A stretch of 64,000 nucleotides of DNA from Granulicella tundricola MP5ACTX9 (GCF_000178975.2 NC_015064.1:744001-808000), one strand, 5' to 3'; shown: positions 37,366 to 47,765, counted from the stretch's first letter. The notes: generated by a model not told the origin, from the letters alone. Translations and numbers: made by a program.

Positions 37366-38397
37366 ATGACACGGAACGAGCTGTTCTGGCGCAATCTTTG
37401 GGTAGCGGTGCGGCGGCTCCGAATACCTGTGTCAGTCCATCTCCTATGGATCGTTCCGATCTGGTTGTGGCTGTTTGTCTATTGCTTGCAAGGGTGGGGT
37501 GTCCGGGGTTTTTGGCGAACCGCAGCCTGGATTGCAAGCATTTTGCTGACCTTTTTTGTGCCTGCCCTGCTCTTACATGCTTTCAGGATCACAGGGGAGG
37601 CTCTTCGAAGGCACCGTGGCCGACCGCAACCGGCAGACATCGATATGAGCGGACACCGGGAGGTGCTGAAGACGCTGATGCTCCAGGTTGCGGCGCTGGT
37701 GGATCGGGCGGGCGGGGAGGCTTTGACGCGGGGTGGACATGTCAAAGGGAGTCACGCTGGCGCTTGCCGGCGGCGGACGCTGGACCTGGCGCAGAGGCCT
37801 GAGTTATGGGAGGGATTTTCAGAGGACGAACGCGGTCTGCTGCTGGCGCAGGAGGGTGGCTGGGCGTGGGAGACCGTGTGGCCGATGGTGGTGAGGGCTG
37901 AGGATGTTCGGGCGCTGCGGTGGGTGTTGGGAATGGATCGGATCCTGGTGCCGCTGGAGTATCTGAAACCGGATCTGCGGCCCGTGGTCGAGGTGACGAG
38001 CAAGCCTGAGATGGCGGAGGGGACGGTCTGTCTGCCGGCGTGGGAGTTGGGGCAGGCGCTGCGGTTGGCGCAGGCGATGGTGAGCCGGTGCGTGGTGGAG
38101 GGGGTGAAGCGTGGGTTTCTGACGGAGATGGAGCCTGAGGTGAGGGCGGAGTACGTGAGCATGGCGGAGGAGTTGGGAGAGAACGAGAGTGAGGATCTGC
38201 TGATTGGGTCGGCTACGGTGGGGACGGCGGATACGGCTAAGGTGCAGTGGGTGGCGCAGGCTGCGCTTCGGAGGGCTTATGTGCTGGAGGGGGTGGCGCG
38301 GTATTTGAATGGGCCGGCGGATGGGAGGTTGAGGATTGTGGCGGAGGTGGTGGGGGCGGATGAGGGTCAGGGTGGGGATGAGAGAGCCCGGGGCTGA
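37366..38397 (+). CDS. Hypothetical membrane-anchored protein
   Basis: 343 residues. Two membrane helices lie in the first 70 residues (HLLWIVPIWLWLFVYCLQG and AAWIASILLTFFVPALLLHAF), followed by a soluble cytoplasmic part of about 270 residues rich in Trp and Arg with no family I recognise. The C-terminal residues and stop codon lie inside a REP-like palindrome (38386-38445), so the end may have been reshaped by the repeat. Divergent from the DUF1275 gene. Confidence 0.65.
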   Translation: MTRNELFWRNLWVAVRRLRIPVSVHLLWIVPIWLWLFVYCLQGWGVRGFWRTAAWIASILLTFFVPALLLHAFRITGEALRRHRGRPQPADIDMSGHREVLKTLMLQVAALVDRAGGEALTRGGHVKGSHAGACRRRTLDLAQRPELWEGFSEDERGLLLAQEGGWAWETVWPMVVRAEDVRALRWVLGMDRILVPLEYLKPDLRPVVEVTSKPEMAEGTVCLPAWELGQALRLAQAMVSRCVVEGVKRGFLTEMEPEVRAEYVSMAEELGENESEDLLIGSATVGTADTAKVQWVAQAALRRAYVLEGVARYLNGPADGRLRIVAEVVGADEGQGGDERARG

Positions 38398-38445
38398 AGC
38401 CCCTCTTTATTTTTATCCCTTGACGGTGGGCTGAAGCCCACCTCT
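38386..38445. repeat. Paired REP-like palindrome, copy 5
   Basis: GGGGCTGAAGCCCC (38390-38403) and GGTGGGCTGAAGCCCACC (38425-38442). The loops read CTGAAG, i.e. the TTCAG loop of the other copies in opposite orientation. It overlaps the end of the upstream gene. Confidence 0.7.
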
Positions 38446-38538
38446 AATCCGAACGGCAACGGCAAGAACGTGGTTGGTTGAGATCTACTTCCCACCCATC
38501 GTGGTGAGACTGCGATGGATGGGGCACCCGGGGTGTTG

Positions 38539-39831
38539 CTACTTTTTGAGGGCGGGTTTTAAGGGGGTTAGGGTGCCGTCGTTTTTGGCGGCCTTCAGGT
38601 TGAGGAGCTTGGAGATGAAGTCGTAGATGTCTACGTTGGGGAAGGTGGGGAGTTGGGTGCCGGGGCGGATGTCCGGGCCGTTGGCTACGAAGAGGGCCTT
38701 CATTTCAGGCATGCGGGTGACGTCGTAGCCGTGGTCTCCCGTGGGGAGTTTGCTGGTGTTGACGTGGGCGCGGAAGACGTACGGGCCGTTGGGGACGATG
38801 ACGGGATCGCCTTCGCGGGGGCTGTCCGTGTAGTGGAGGTAGGCGGGTACGTCGGCGCGGCGGTAGACGGTGAAACGGGGGTCTGGGTGGGCGCGGAAGG
38901 ACGCGTAGGCTGCTGCTGCGTCGGCCTCTGAGTTGGGGTAGAGGAGCCAGCCGTCGGTCTTGAAGTTGGTGAGGTCGGCGAACTGATCGAGGGTGATCCA
39001 GGTGCCTTCTACGGTGGTCATGCCGTGGTCGGCGACGATGATGAGATCGACGGGGAGGCCGGTGGCGTCGAGCTTTTCACGGAGGGTGCCCATGAGGGAA
39101 TCGACGTGGTGGACCTGGGCTTCGACTTCAGGGGAGTTTGGGCCGAAGTCGTGGCCGGCGTGGTCGGTGTTGGAGTAGTAAAGGGTGATGAGGTGGGGGC
39201 GCTGGGCGGGCGGGAGTCTGAGCCAGGTGATGATCTGGTCGAGGCGGGCTTCGTCGGGGAACTTATCTTCAAAGGGGACGTAGTCGTCGGGGCGTTCCCC
39301 GGCTATCAGGGCCTCGGAGCCGGGCCAGAAGAAGGAGGCGGCGCGCATGTGCTGCTGCTCGGCGAGCGACCAGAGGGGGGTGCCGGTGTACCAGGTGCCG
39401 TCGGTGTTGGTTTTTGCTTCTTTGTAGGAGTAGGACTCTTTGCGGGTGGGGTCGTAGAAACGGTTGTTGATGATGCCGTGATGCTCAGGCAGGAGGCCGG
39501 TGACGAGGGTGATGTGGTTGGGGAAGGTGATGGAGGGGTAGGACGGGGTCATGCCTTCTGGTGCGGTGGCTCCGGCGCGGGCGAGAGCGGCGATGTGGGT
39601 GGTGGACCACTTGGTGGGGTAGTCGTAGCGGAAGCCGTCGAGTGAGACGAGGACAACGTAGTGCTGCTTCTGGGCGTGGCGGGAGTTGGGGGTGCCGGGG
39701 AGGTCGATGACGGTGCTGTGCGGGGCGGCGGGTGGGGTGGGGGTCTGGGCGGGGGCAGCATGAACGGCAGCGGCGGCGGCGAGGCAGGCGAGGAGCGCCA
39801 GAGTCGGGGCAAGGGGCTTGTGGGTTTTCAT
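38539..39831 (-). CDS. Exported ENPP-type nucleotide pyrophosphatase/phosphodiesterase
   Basis: 430 residues from ATG 39831, giving a signal peptide (MKTHKPLAPTLALLACLAAAAAVHA); a longer frame lacks one. It is an alkaline-phosphatase-superfamily enzyme of the ENPP type. VSLDGFRYDY supplies a metal Asp, PSITFPNHITLVTGL contains the nucleophile Thr, TDHAGHDFGP and VADHGM supply metal ligands. It probably hydrolyses nucleotide or phosphodiester substrates in the periplasm. Confidence 0.88.
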   Translation of the reverse strand: MKTHKPLAPTLALLACLAAAAAVHAAPAQTPTPPAAPHSTVIDLPGTPNSRHAQKQHYVVLVSLDGFRYDYPTKWSTTHIAALARAGATAPEGMTPSYPSITFPNHITLVTGLLPEHHGIINNRFYDPTRKESYSYKEAKTNTDGTWYTGTPLWSLAEQQHMRAASFFWPGSEALIAGERPDDYVPFEDKFPDEARLDQIITWLRLPPAQRPHLITLYYSNTDHAGHDFGPNSPEVEAQVHHVDSLMGTLREKLDATGLPVDLIIVADHGMTTVEGTWITLDQFADLTNFKTDGWLLYPNSEADAAAAYASFRAHPDPRFTVYRRADVPAYLHYTDSPREGDPVIVPNGPYVFRAHVNTSKLPTGDHGYDVTRMPEMKALFVANGPDIRPGTQLPTFPNVDIYDFISKLLNLKAAKNDGTLTPLKPALKK

Positions 39832-39914
39832 GCTGGTTTCAGGGTAGACGATGATGGGGGTGGTTTGGATTCGGGGCGAGGGAAAGGGCAAGGCGTAACG
39901 GGGATAAGAACGAT

Positions 39915-39964
39915 AAAAGCGGGATACCAGAGAAGCTTATGGCTTCCTCACTTATCCCGCTTTT
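39915..39964 (-). terminator. Bidirectional-looking terminator after the DUF4142 gene
   Basis: Outer stem AAAGCGGGATA pairs with TATCCCGCTTT, enclosing a small inner hairpin GAAGC/GCTTC. T-runs flank it on both strands. It lies 29 bp beyond the DUF4142 stop on the minus strand. Confidence 0.75.
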
Positions 39965-39992
39965 TCTTTATTTAGGGCTTAAGTGCCTTTGG

Positions 39993-40481
39993 CTAGACGG
40001 CGTGGAGGGCTCCTATGTGGCGTTTGACGATGCGGTCGGTCTGGGCGGCGAAGGGCTTGAAGGCGGGGGAGCCATCGTTGGACTCCTGGGCGAAGAGCTT
40101 CTCGTCTTTATCGTGGATCTGCTTCATGTCTTCGAGGTAGGCGGCGTCGAACGCTGGGCCTGCGGGGTTGGATTTGAGTTTGGCTAGGCGCTGCTGGAAC
40201 TCGGGATTGAGGGTGGAGGGGAAGGGCAGGCCGGCGGCCAGGGAGAGGCGTTTTAGTTCGGCGCCGACTAGCTCGTGATCGTGGACTTCCATGACGGCGA
40301 GGTCTTTGACGTCCTGGGCTGTGGCCTTTTGGGTGGCTAGTTTGCTTGCTTCTACCTCGTACATGCCGCCTTGAGAGACTTTGGCTTGCCAGGCCTTGTC
40401 GTTGTCTGAGGCGGGGGCCGCGAGGAGGGTGGAGGTGGTGAGGAGGGTGGCGGCCAGGGTGAGGAGATGGGTGCGGTTCAT
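39993..40481 (-). CDS. DUF4142 exported protein (ferritin-like helical bundle)
   Basis: 162 residues with a signal peptide (MNRTHLLTLAATLLTTSTLLA). The remainder is helical with the DUF4142 pattern (GGMYEVEASKLATQKATAQDVKDLAVMEVHDHELVGAELKRL, then DAAYLEDMKQIHDKDEKLF). Periplasmic, with a possible stress role; metal binding is not certain. Monocistronic, ended by the hairpin at 39915-39964. Confidence 0.85.
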   Translation of the reverse strand: MNRTHLLTLAATLLTTSTLLAAPASDNDKAWQAKVSQGGMYEVEASKLATQKATAQDVKDLAVMEVHDHELVGAELKRLSLAAGLPFPSTLNPEFQQRLAKLKSNPAGPAFDAAYLEDMKQIHDKDEKLFAQESNDGSPAFKPFAAQTDRIVKRHIGALHAV

Positions 40482-40684
40482 TCTTATTGGATGCTGAGAG
40501 TGTCTGATTGGGAATGTGAGCGAGTTGCTATCATATTTTCTGCAACGTTTTGAGTTGTAAAGAGTCTATTGTTTAGAGGCAAGACCAACTGCAAGTGCGC
40601 CCTTGCGCCGGGCGGGCGGTGCTTCGCACGGTTTTGGACGCTACGCGTTTTTTAGAGGCAAAGGATTTTTGGAGAGGTTGGGGC

Positions 40685-43351
40685 ATGGCTATTCGTTGGG
40701 ATCGGTTGACGGTGAAGTCGCAGGAGGCGGTACAGGCTGCGAGTGGGTTTGCTGCGGAGAACGGTAATCCGGAGGTGCTGCCCGTGCATCTGATGGCGGC
40801 GCTGCTGGAGGATCGTGAGGGCGTGGTGATCCCCGTGCTCGAAAAGATTGGCGTGCCGGTGGAGCAGATGCTGAGTGGGGTGAACGCGGCCATTGCGAAG
40901 CTGCCGAAGGTGCAGGGTGGGACGCAGCCGGGGCTCTCTAATGGTATGCAGAAGGTGATCGAGCAGGCGTTCAAGGAGGCGGAGAACTTCAAGGACGAGT
41001 ACTGCTCGACCGAGCATCTGCTGCTGGCGCTGAGTGCGTCGGGAGCGGGGAGCGATACGGTTCGGTCGGCGCTGGCGGCGTTTGGGGCGACGCATGAGGC
41101 GATCTTGAAGGCGCTAAGTGGAGTGCGGGGAAATACGCGGGTGACGGATCAGACGCCGGAGGGCAAGTTTCAGGCGCTGGAGAAGTATGCGAAGGACCTG
41201 ACGGAGTTGGCGCGGAGAGGCAAACTTGATCCCGTCATCGGCCGCGATGAGGAGATTCGGCGGGTGGTGCAGGTGCTGAGCCGGCGGACCAAGAACAACC
41301 CGGTGCTGATTGGAGAGCCCGGAGTGGGGAAGACTGCGATTGTGGAGGGGCTGGCTAGGAGGATCGTCTCTGGCGACGTGCCGGAGAGCTTGAAGGATAA
41401 ACGGGTGGTGGCGCTGGACCTGGCGAGCATGGTGGCTGGAGCGAAGTTCCGTGGGGAGTTTGAGGAGCGGCTGAAGGCGGTGCTGAAGGAGATCGAGGAC
41501 GCGGATGGGGAGATCATTCTGTTCATCGACGAGCTGCATACGCTGGTGGGCGCGGGGGCGGCTGAGGGGGCGATGGATGCCTCGAACATGCTGAAGCCGG
41601 CGTTGGCGAGGGGCGGGCTGCGGGCGATCGGTGCGACGACGCTGAATGAGTATCGGAAGTACATCGAGAAGGATGCGGCGCTGGAGCGTCGGTTCCAGGT
41701 GGTGTATGTCGGCGAGCCGAATGTGGAGGATACGGTTGCGATTCTGCGCGGGCTGAAGGAGCGGTACGAGTCGCACCACAAGATACGGATCAAGGATTCG
41801 GCGATTGTGGCTGCGGCTACGCTGAGCCATCGGTATATTTCGGACCGGTTTTTGCCGGACAAGGCGATCGACCTGGTGGATGAGGCGGCGGCTGCGCTGG
41901 CGATCCAGATTGGGAGTGTGCCGGTTGAGATCGATCAACTGGAGCGGCGGGGGACGTCGTTGGAGATCGAGAAGCAGGCGCTGAAGCGGGAGACCGATGC
42001 TGCGAGCCGGGAGCGGATGGAGATCGTCGAACGGGAACTGGCGGAGGTGCAGGAGACTGCGTCCGGGCTGCGGGCTCGGTGGCAGACGGAGCGGGGGGCG
42101 ATTGGGAAGGTTGCGGAGCTGAAGGGGCGGCTCGAAAGCTTGCGGTTTCAGGCGGAGGAGGAGACTCGGCGGGGGAATCTGCAGCGTGCGGCGGAGCTGC
42201 AGTATGGGGAGATTCCGCAGTTGGAGCGGGAGTTGAAGGGGTTGACGGAGGCTCAGGATGAGCTGGCTCGTGTCGATTCTTCCCATGTCTCAGATGCGAG
42301 ACATGGGGCACCCCGAGCTTCTCGGATGTTGAAGGAGGAGGTGGACGAGGAGGATATTGCGGCGATCGTGTCGCGGTGGACCGGGATTCCTGTGTCCAAG
42401 ATGCTGGAGGGTGAGGTTCAGAAGCTGGTTGAGATGGAAGCTCGGCTGCGGGAGCGGGTGGTGGGGCAGGATGAGGCCCTCTCGGCTGTCGCGAACGCCA
42501 TCAGGCGCTCGCGTGCTGGACTGTCTGATCCGAAGCGGCCGATTGGGTCTTTTATCTTTCTGGGGCCTACGGGCGTGGGGAAGACGGAGACGGCTCGGGC
42601 GCTGGCGGAGTTCCTGTTTGACGACGAGGCTGCGATGGTGCGGATCGATATGAGCGAATACATGGAGAAGCACGCTGTTTCGCGGTTGATTGGCGCGCCT
42701 CCGGGGTATGTGGGGTATGACGAGGGCGGGCAGTTGACGGAGGCGGTGCGGCGGAGACCGTATGGGGTGGTGCTGTTCGATGAGATCGAGAAGGCACATC
42801 CGGATGTGTTCAATGTGCTGCTGCAGGTGTTGGATGACGGGCGGCTGACGGACTCGAAGGGCAGGACGGTGGACTTCAAGAACACGGTGCTGATCATGAC
42901 TTCGAATATTGGCGCGGGCCAGTTGTCGACGGCGTGGGCGGAGAACGAGGAGGGGTTTGAGGATGCGAAGGTGAGGGTGATCGACTCGCTGAAGCAGCAC
43001 TTCAGGCCGGAGTTTCTGAATCGCGTGGACGATATTGTGGTGTTCCATCCGCTGGGCGAGGAGCAGTTGGCGCACATTATCGATCTGCGGCTGGCTGAGC
43101 TGACGCAGATGCTGGCTGACCGGAAGATCGTGATCGAACTGACGGATGAGGCGAGGGCGGCGATCTTCAAAGCGGGGTATGACCGTGCGTATGGTGCCCG
43201 GCCGCTGAAGAGGGCGATTCAGCGGATGGTGCAGGATAAGCTGGCGATCAAGATCCTCGACGGCAGCGTGCTGCATGGGGATCGGGTGGTTGTGGATGCG
43301 GGGAGGGACGGGCTTACGTTCAGCGTTTCTGAACGAGTGGTTAGTGAGTAG
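40685..43351 (+). CDS. clpB: ATP-dependent chaperone ClpB
   Basis: 888 residues from ATG 40685 (GGAGAGG upstream); an upstream in-frame opening is unsupported. It has an N-terminal Clp repeat domain, AAA1 with Walker A GEPGVGKT at 210-217, a coiled-coil middle domain (about 400-530), and AAA2 with Walker A GPTGVGKT at 627-634. It disaggregates proteins with DnaK. The middle-domain to AAA2 junction contains an unusual segment encoded by a palindromic repeat (42282-42314) just before [12 protein letters not shown] possible promoter is TTGGGA-N17-TCATAT at 40508-40536. No CIRCE element was seen. Confidence 0.95.
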   Translation: MAIRWDRLTVKSQEAVQAASGFAAENGNPEVLPVHLMAALLEDREGVVIPVLEKIGVPVEQMLSGVNAAIAKLPKVQGGTQPGLSNGMQKVIEQAFKEAENFKDEYCSTEHLLLALSASGAGSDTVRSALAAFGATHEAILKALSGVRGNTRVTDQTPEGKFQALEKYAKDLTELARRGKLDPVIGRDEEIRRVVQVLSRRTKNNPVLIGEPGVGKTAIVEGLARRIVSGDVPESLKDKRVVALDLASMVAGAKFRGEFEERLKAVLKEIEDADGEIILFIDELHTLVGAGAAEGAMDASNMLKPALARGGLRAIGATTLNEYRKYIEKDAALERRFQVVYVGEPNVEDTVAILRGLKERYESHHKIRIKDSAIVAAATLSHRYISDRFLPDKAIDLVDEAAAALAIQIGSVPVEIDQLERRGTSLEIEKQALKRETDAASRERMEIVERELAEVQETASGLRARWQTERGAIGKVAELKGRLESLRFQAEEETRRGNLQRAAELQYGEIPQLERELKGLTEAQDELARVDSSHVSDARHGAPRASRMLKEEVDEEDIAAIVSRWTGIPVSKMLEGEVQKLVEMEARLRERVVGQDEALSAVANAIRRSRAGLSDPKRPIGSFIFLGPTGVGKTETARALAEFLFDDEAAMVRIDMSEYMEKHAVSRLIGAPPGYVGYDEGGQLTEAVRRRPYGVVLFDEIEKAHPDVFNVLLQVLDDGRLTDSKGRTVDFKNTVLIMTSNIGAGQLSTAWAENEEGFEDAKVRVIDSLKQHFRPEFLNRVDDIVVFHPLGEEQLAHIIDLRLAELTQMLADRKIVIELTDEARAAIFKAGYDRAYGARPLKRAIQRMVQDKLAIKILDGSVLHGDRVVVDAGRDGLTFSVSERVVSE
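42282..42314. repeat. Palindromic repeat inside the clpB reading frame
   Basis: Ten-base arms CCCATGTCTC and GAGACATGGG around AGATGC, followed by GCACCCC. It is translated in frame to about 11 residues. A 33-bp window here matches 56622-56654 in the DNA ligase gene at 28 positions; the tail ATGGGGCACCC also occurs in the intergenic region near 38515. Confidence 0.8.
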
Positions 43352-43378
43352 TGTTTAGTGGTCAATAAAACTGAATTT

Positions 43379-43413
43379 GGGGTGTTCCGGCTTTTGGCGG
43401 GATGCCCCTTTTT
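43379..43413 (+). terminator. Rho-independent terminator after clpB
   Basis: GGGGTGTTCCG pairs with CGGGATGCCCC (with G-U pairs), followed by a run of five T. It lies 28 bp after the clpB stop. Confidence 0.75.
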
Positions 43414-43528
43414 GTTTGCGGTCAGACATGAAGAAGGCTTGGCATTGAAGAGTTTCGAGTCGCGAGTTCGAGTCTCGAGTTAAGTGCGTGGTAAAACGGA
43501 TAGGTTGGGCGGTTGCAGGAAAGAGGAT

Positions 43529-45247
43529 GTGAAGCGTTTGGGACAGATTGCGGTGATTATCGGTGCGGGGCCGGCGGGGTTGACGGCCGGGCTGGAGTTG
43601 CTGCGGCGAACGGGGATCAGGCCTGTGATTCTGGAGGCGAGCGGGGAGATTGGTGGGATCTCGCGGACGATCCGGTACAAGGGCAACCGGATGGATATTG
43701 GGGGACATCGGTTTTTCTCGAAGTCCGACCGGGTGATGCAGTGGTGGATGGACCTGATGCCGCCGGAGATTGCGGAGTCCGAGATCAGCTACCAGGGCAA
43801 GAAGCGGTCGGTGGCGGTTCCAGCGAAGCTGGAAGAGGTTCCGGTGTTGCGGGGCGTTGGGCCGCGGGCTGTCGTGGAGATTGAGACGGAGACGGATGAG
43901 ACGGATGCGGATGGGACGATTCATGCTGGGGAGCATGGGCATACGGACACGATCGTGACTGTGGAGGACCACGCGGCTGACCCGGATCTGGTGATGCTGA
44001 TACGGCCCCGGCAGAGCAGGATTTATTATCTGCGGAGATTCTTCGACTATCCGATCAAGCTGACGGGGCAGACGCTGGCGAACCTGGGGATTACGCGGAC
44101 GGTTCGGGTGGGGATGAGTTATATGGCCTCTCGTGTGAGCCAGATCAAGCCGGAGAAGAGTCTCGAGGACTTTCTGATCAACCGGTTTGGGCGGGAGCTT
44201 TACCTGACGTTCTTCAAGAGCTATACGGAGAAGGTTTGGGGGACGCCTTGCGACCAGATCTCGGCTGAGTGGGGGGCGCAGAGGATCAAGGGACTGAGCC
44301 TGACGACGGCGGTGAAGCACTTCGTGAAGAAGGCGGTTCGGCGCAGAGGAAAGGGTGGCGACCTGGCGCAGAAGGGCACGGATACGAGCCTGATCGAACG
44401 GTTTATGTATCCGAAGTTTGGGCCGGGGCAGCTCTGGGAGCATGTGGCGGATCAGATCGTGGGGATGGGCGGCGAGATCCATATGGGCTGGAAGGTGGAG
44501 AGCATTCAGTGCGAGGGCAAGACCGTCAAGGCTGTTGTGGGCGTGAACGAGGCTGGGGATCGGCAGACGTTCGAGGGGGATTACTTTTTCTCGACGATGC
44601 CGATGCGGGAGCTTGTGCAGGCGATGGATGCTCCGGTGCCTGCGAACGTGAAGGAGGTCTCCGATGGGTTGCAGTATCGGGATTTTATTACGGTGGGGCT
44701 GCTGGCCGACAAGCTGAAGGTGAAGGAGCCGGATGGTGGGCTGCTGAAGGATACGTGGATCTATGTGCAGGAGCCGGATGTGATCCTGGGACGGCTGCAG
44801 ATCTTCAACAACTGGAGTCCGTACCTGGTGAGCGATCCGACGAAGGTTTGGATTGGGCTGGAGTACTTCTGCTATGACACGGACGATCTTTGGAAGATGG
44901 AAGACGAGGCTCTGAAGCAGTTTGCGATTGATGAGGTGGTCAAGATCGGGATACTGGATGCGGATGCGGTGAGCGATGGGCACGTGGTTCGGGTGCCGAA
45001 GACGTATCCGGCCTACTTTGGGACGTATGATCGCTTTGACGAGCTGCGGGTGTTTACTGATTCGTTCGAGAACCTGTTTTTGGTCGGGCGAAATGGTATG
45101 CATAAGTACAACAACCAGGATCACTCCATGCTGACGGCGATGACGGTGGTGGATGGTCTGGTTGCGGGTAAGGTCGATAAGGCAGCGCTCTGGGGGATCA
45201 ACACCGAGCAGGAGTATCACGAAGAGAAGGAAAAGATAACGGCTTAG
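43529..45247 (+). CDS. FAD-dependent oxidoreductase (protoporphyrinogen-oxidase/UGM-like)
   Basis: About 572 residues from GTG 43529; the frame is open to GTG 43484. It begins with a dinucleotide-binding fold ([23 protein letters not shown]) and continues with [30 protein letters not shown], as in COG1232-type amine oxidase proteins common in polysaccharide clusters. The FAD-contacting C-terminal block is [17 protein letters not shown]. The substrate is unknown; UDP-galactopyranose-mutase-like chemistry is one possibility. A small anchored protein follows 20 bp downstream. Confidence 0.8.
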   Translation: MKRLGQIAVIIGAGPAGLTAGLELLRRTGIRPVILEASGEIGGISRTIRYKGNRMDIGGHRFFSKSDRVMQWWMDLMPPEIAESEISYQGKKRSVAVPAKLEEVPVLRGVGPRAVVEIETETDETDADGTIHAGEHGHTDTIVTVEDHAADPDLVMLIRPRQSRIYYLRRFFDYPIKLTGQTLANLGITRTVRVGMSYMASRVSQIKPEKSLEDFLINRFGRELYLTFFKSYTEKVWGTPCDQISAEWGAQRIKGLSLTTAVKHFVKKAVRRRGKGGDLAQKGTDTSLIERFMYPKFGPGQLWEHVADQIVGMGGEIHMGWKVESIQCEGKTVKAVVGVNEAGDRQTFEGDYFFSTMPMRELVQAMDAPVPANVKEVSDGLQYRDFITVGLLADKLKVKEPDGGLLKDTWIYVQEPDVILGRLQIFNNWSPYLVSDPTKVWIGLEYFCYDTDDLWKMEDEALKQFAIDEVVKIGILDADAVSDGHVVRVPKTYPAYFGTYDRFDELRVFTDSFENLFLVGRNGMHKYNNQDHSMLTAMTVVDGLVAGKVDKAALWGINTEQEYHEEKEKITA

Positions 45248-45267
45248 TACGGCATGGAGAGCGAGTG

Positions 45268-45678
45268 ATGCGGAAGCTGCTGATCCTGTTGACGATTATT
45301 CTGGTGGCTTTCGTGGTGATCAACCGGCAGCGGGTCTTTCTGCTGGACCCGATTGCGCGGGTGGAGCGGGATGGGGTGAAGGTGGATCATGCAAAGGCGA
45401 TGATCAACTACTCGAATGACGTGCTGCTGATGGATGGGTCGGGCGGCAAGAGCAGGGTTTACCTGGTGCAGCACTGGGACAAGGAGCCTGTGGCTCCGAG
45501 CGTGCTGAAGTGTTTGAGCGGGATGGCTTGTTTGACGGATGACGACCGGGCCACCGGGACGCCGATCTCGATTGGGGCCAGGGGGAACAGGGCGCCATTT
45601 GCGGGGGTGACGATGACGAACCGGAAGATTGAGTTCCTGGATGAGAACGGGGCTCTGATCGAGGTTACGCTGCGTTAG
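45268..45678 (+). CDS. Small membrane-anchored hypothetical protein
   Basis: 136 residues from ATG 45268 (GGAG upstream). One N-terminal membrane helix (KLLILLTIILVAFVVINRQ) is followed by a beta-rich extracytoplasmic domain with a Cys pair (VLKCLSGMACLTDDD). No family was recognised. It is probably in one operon with the preceding FAD oxidoreductase gene. Confidence 0.7.
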   Translation: MRKLLILLTIILVAFVVINRQRVFLLDPIARVERDGVKVDHAKAMINYSNDVLLMDGSGGKSRVYLVQHWDKEPVAPSVLKCLSGMACLTDDDRATGTPISIGARGNRAPFAGVTMTNRKIEFLDENGALIEVTLR

Positions 45679-45762
45679 GTGGGCTTTTATTTTTGATTTA
45701 TGTTGCGCTGTCTGTAACCAAGGGTGAGGATGGCTGTCTAAGGGTGGGACGGACGGAGCGAC

Positions 45763-46722
45763 ATGCCAGAGGAACCGATTGCCAAGGAAGAAGGCTCGCC
45801 TGAGAGCGTTGAAGAGCGCGAGGCGGAGAGTGCCGCGGATGCTGCGGTGACTTCTGCGCTGGCGGGTGCGGTGCCGCTTGCCGTGGGGCCGGAGCGGGTG
45901 GTGGTGGCAGAAGCGCAGCGGGCGGCGGATACGGAGAGTATGCCGGTTGAGGTGGCGGTCGCGGAAGAGATGGCGGCTGAGGCGCCGGTGGCGGAGCCGG
46001 GGATTGTGCTGGAGCGGAAGCATCCGCTGGCGATCCGGTGGATGCACTGGATCAACTTTCCGGTGCTGTTCACGATGATGTGGAGTGGTCTGCTGATCTA
46101 TTGGAACGACTCGATTCCGCCGTATGCGCATTCGCATGAGGTGTATCGGGTGGGGATTGGGAGCTGGACGCTGTTTCGGTTCTTTCCCGCGTGGTTTTAT
46201 ACGAACAAGCTCTGGGATATCCGGTACATGCCTACGACGGGGCTGGGGTACCACTTCTTCTTCATGTGGCTGTTTGGGGTGAACGGGATTCTGTATGTTG
46301 CGTTCCTGCTGATCTCTAAGGAGTGGAAGTTCATGGTGCCGCTGAAGAGCTCGCTGCGCGATGCTGTTCAGGTGACGCTGGTGGACCTTCATCTCAAGAA
46401 GGGCCTGCCGCCGCAGACGAAGTACAACGGCGGGCAGAGGATCGCGTATACGTCTGTGATTTTTATGGGGCTGGGCTCTTTGCTGACAGGGCTGGCGATC
46501 TACAAGCCTTCGCAACTGCATTGGCTGACGAGCGCGCTGGGTGGATATGAGATGGCTCGGTGGCTGCATTTTCTGCTGACGTTGGGGTTCTGTGGTTTCT
46601 TCCTGGTGCATGTGGGGCAGGTGATCCTGGCGGGTTGGAACAACTTCAGGGCGATGGTGAGCGGGTACGAGATTCGGCGGGCGGAGGAGCCTTCACTTGA
46701 GGCGGAACGGGGGAAGTTTTGA
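45763..46722 (+). CDS. Membrane cytochrome b subunit for the adjacent molybdopterin oxidoreductase
   Basis: 319 residues. Residues 1-82 are a long Ala/Glu/Val-rich acidic extension. The rest has four or five membrane helices with haem-ligand candidates (HPLAIRWMHWINF, GLGYHFFFMW, WLHFLLTLGFCGFFLVHVGQ), the di-haem cytochrome b561/formate-dehydrogenase-gamma pattern. It would pass electrons between the quinone pool and the periplasmic molybdoenzyme. Its stop overlaps the TTG start of the next gene by 4 bp. Confidence 0.85.
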   Translation: MPEEPIAKEEGSPESVEEREAESAADAAVTSALAGAVPLAVGPERVVVAEAQRAADTESMPVEVAVAEEMAAEAPVAEPGIVLERKHPLAIRWMHWINFPVLFTMMWSGLLIYWNDSIPPYAHSHEVYRVGIGSWTLFRFFPAWFYTNKLWDIRYMPTTGLGYHFFFMWLFGVNGILYVAFLLISKEWKFMVPLKSSLRDAVQVTLVDLHLKKGLPPQTKYNGGQRIAYTSVIFMGLGSLLTGLAIYKPSQLHWLTSALGGYEMARWLHFLLTLGFCGFFLVHVGQVILAGWNNFRAMVSGYEIRRAEEPSLEAERGKF

Positions 46723-47765
46723 GCGAGCCATTGACTGAGCAAGAGGTGCTGAAGGCTTCGGGACGACGGACTCGGCGGAGCTTTCTGGTGGCGGCTGCGG
46801 GGGCTGCGGGTGGGTATGGGTTTTATCGGTGGCTGGATCGTGCGCCTGGATTGGAGGGGATTCCGAGGCCTCTGCGGAAGACGTTCGAGTTTGATGAGGC
46901 GGTGGCGCGTGGGGTGTTCGATGAGCGTGGGCTGGCTCCGACTTACTCGCTGAAACATGCGACGGAGCTGAAGATCAATGGGAACTTCGGGCTGAAGCAG
47001 AAGATAGAGCTGGATAGCTTTCGTCTGCAGATGGTGGGGGTTGAAGGAGCAGACAAGCTCCCGCAGTACGTCAAGGATGTGACGGCGTGGGAGTACAAGT
47101 ATGCGGAGGATACGGCGAAGGAGCTGGGGGAGAATGTGAAGACTCGGCCGAAGGCGGCAGGCGCGGCTCCTGCTCCGGCTCCGGCGGCAGGTGCTCCTGC
47201 TGCGCCGGATCGGTCTGCCATGCCGCCGGAGTTTCAGAAGGCGTTTGCGGCGATTGACAAGGAAAACGACGGGAAGCCGCAGCGTGGGCAGGAGGAGGCT
47301 GGGGAGAGCGATAGCACGCTCGATCCGGGGACGCCGGGGCTGCTGCTGACGATGGATGATGTGTTGAAGATGCCTCGGCATGAGATGGTGACGCAGTTCA
47401 AATGCATCGAGGGGTGGAGCCAGATTGTGCAGTGGGGTGGGGTTCGGCTGGGAGATCTATTGACGGCGTATCCTCCGGCGCGGAACGCGGATGGGTCGCT
47501 ACCCAAGTACGTGTATATGGAGACGCCAAACGGCGACTATTACACGGGTTATGAGATGGCGGAGTGTCATCATCCGCAGAGCCTGCTGGTGACGGAGATG
47601 TCCGGTAAGCCGATCACGCAGGAGCATGGCGCTCCGATGCGGCTGCATATGCCGATCAAGTACGGGTATAAGCAGATCAAGCGGATTGGGCTGATCGCGT
47701 ATACGGATGACCGGCCGGATGACTACTGGACGAAGCTTGGATATGACTGGTACGCGGGATTGTAA
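46719..47765 (+). CDS. Molybdopterin-dependent oxidoreductase (sulfite-oxidase/MsrP-like fold)
   Basis: 348 residues from TTG 46719. A twin-arginine-type leader (RRTRRSFLVAAAGAAGG, with the pair near residues 14-16) indicates export with cofactor bound. The likely cofactor-binding Cys is in TQFKCIEGWSQIVQWGGVRLGDLL, followed by the PMRLHMPIKYGYKQIK block. Residues about 145-205 are a Pro/Ala-rich and acidic insert splitting the domain. Together with the cytochrome b partner it forms a quinone-linked periplasmic reductase or oxidase. The substrate is not evident; methionine sulfoxide is one candidate. Confidence 0.85.
   Translation: MSEPLTEQEVLKASGRRTRRSFLVAAAGAAGGYGFYRWLDRAPGLEGIPRPLRKTFEFDEAVARGVFDERGLAPTYSLKHATELKINGNFGLKQKIELDSFRLQMVGVEGADKLPQYVKDVTAWEYKYAEDTAKELGENVKTRPKAAGAAPAPAPAAGAPAAPDRSAMPPEFQKAFAAIDKENDGKPQRGQEEAGESDSTLDPGTPGLLLTMDDVLKMPRHEMVTQFKCIEGWSQIVQWGGVRLGDLLTAYPPARNADGSLPKYVYMETPNGDYYTGYEMAECHHPQSLLVTEMSGKPITQEHGAPMRLHMPIKYGYKQIKRIGLIAYTDDRPDDYWTKLGYDWYAGL

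Noticed and set aside
43448..43482. GTTCGAGTCTCG resembles a tRNA T-loop
   Set aside because: It is a short direct-repeat stretch of CGAGT words; no anticodon arm, acceptor stem or CCA partner could be placed around it.
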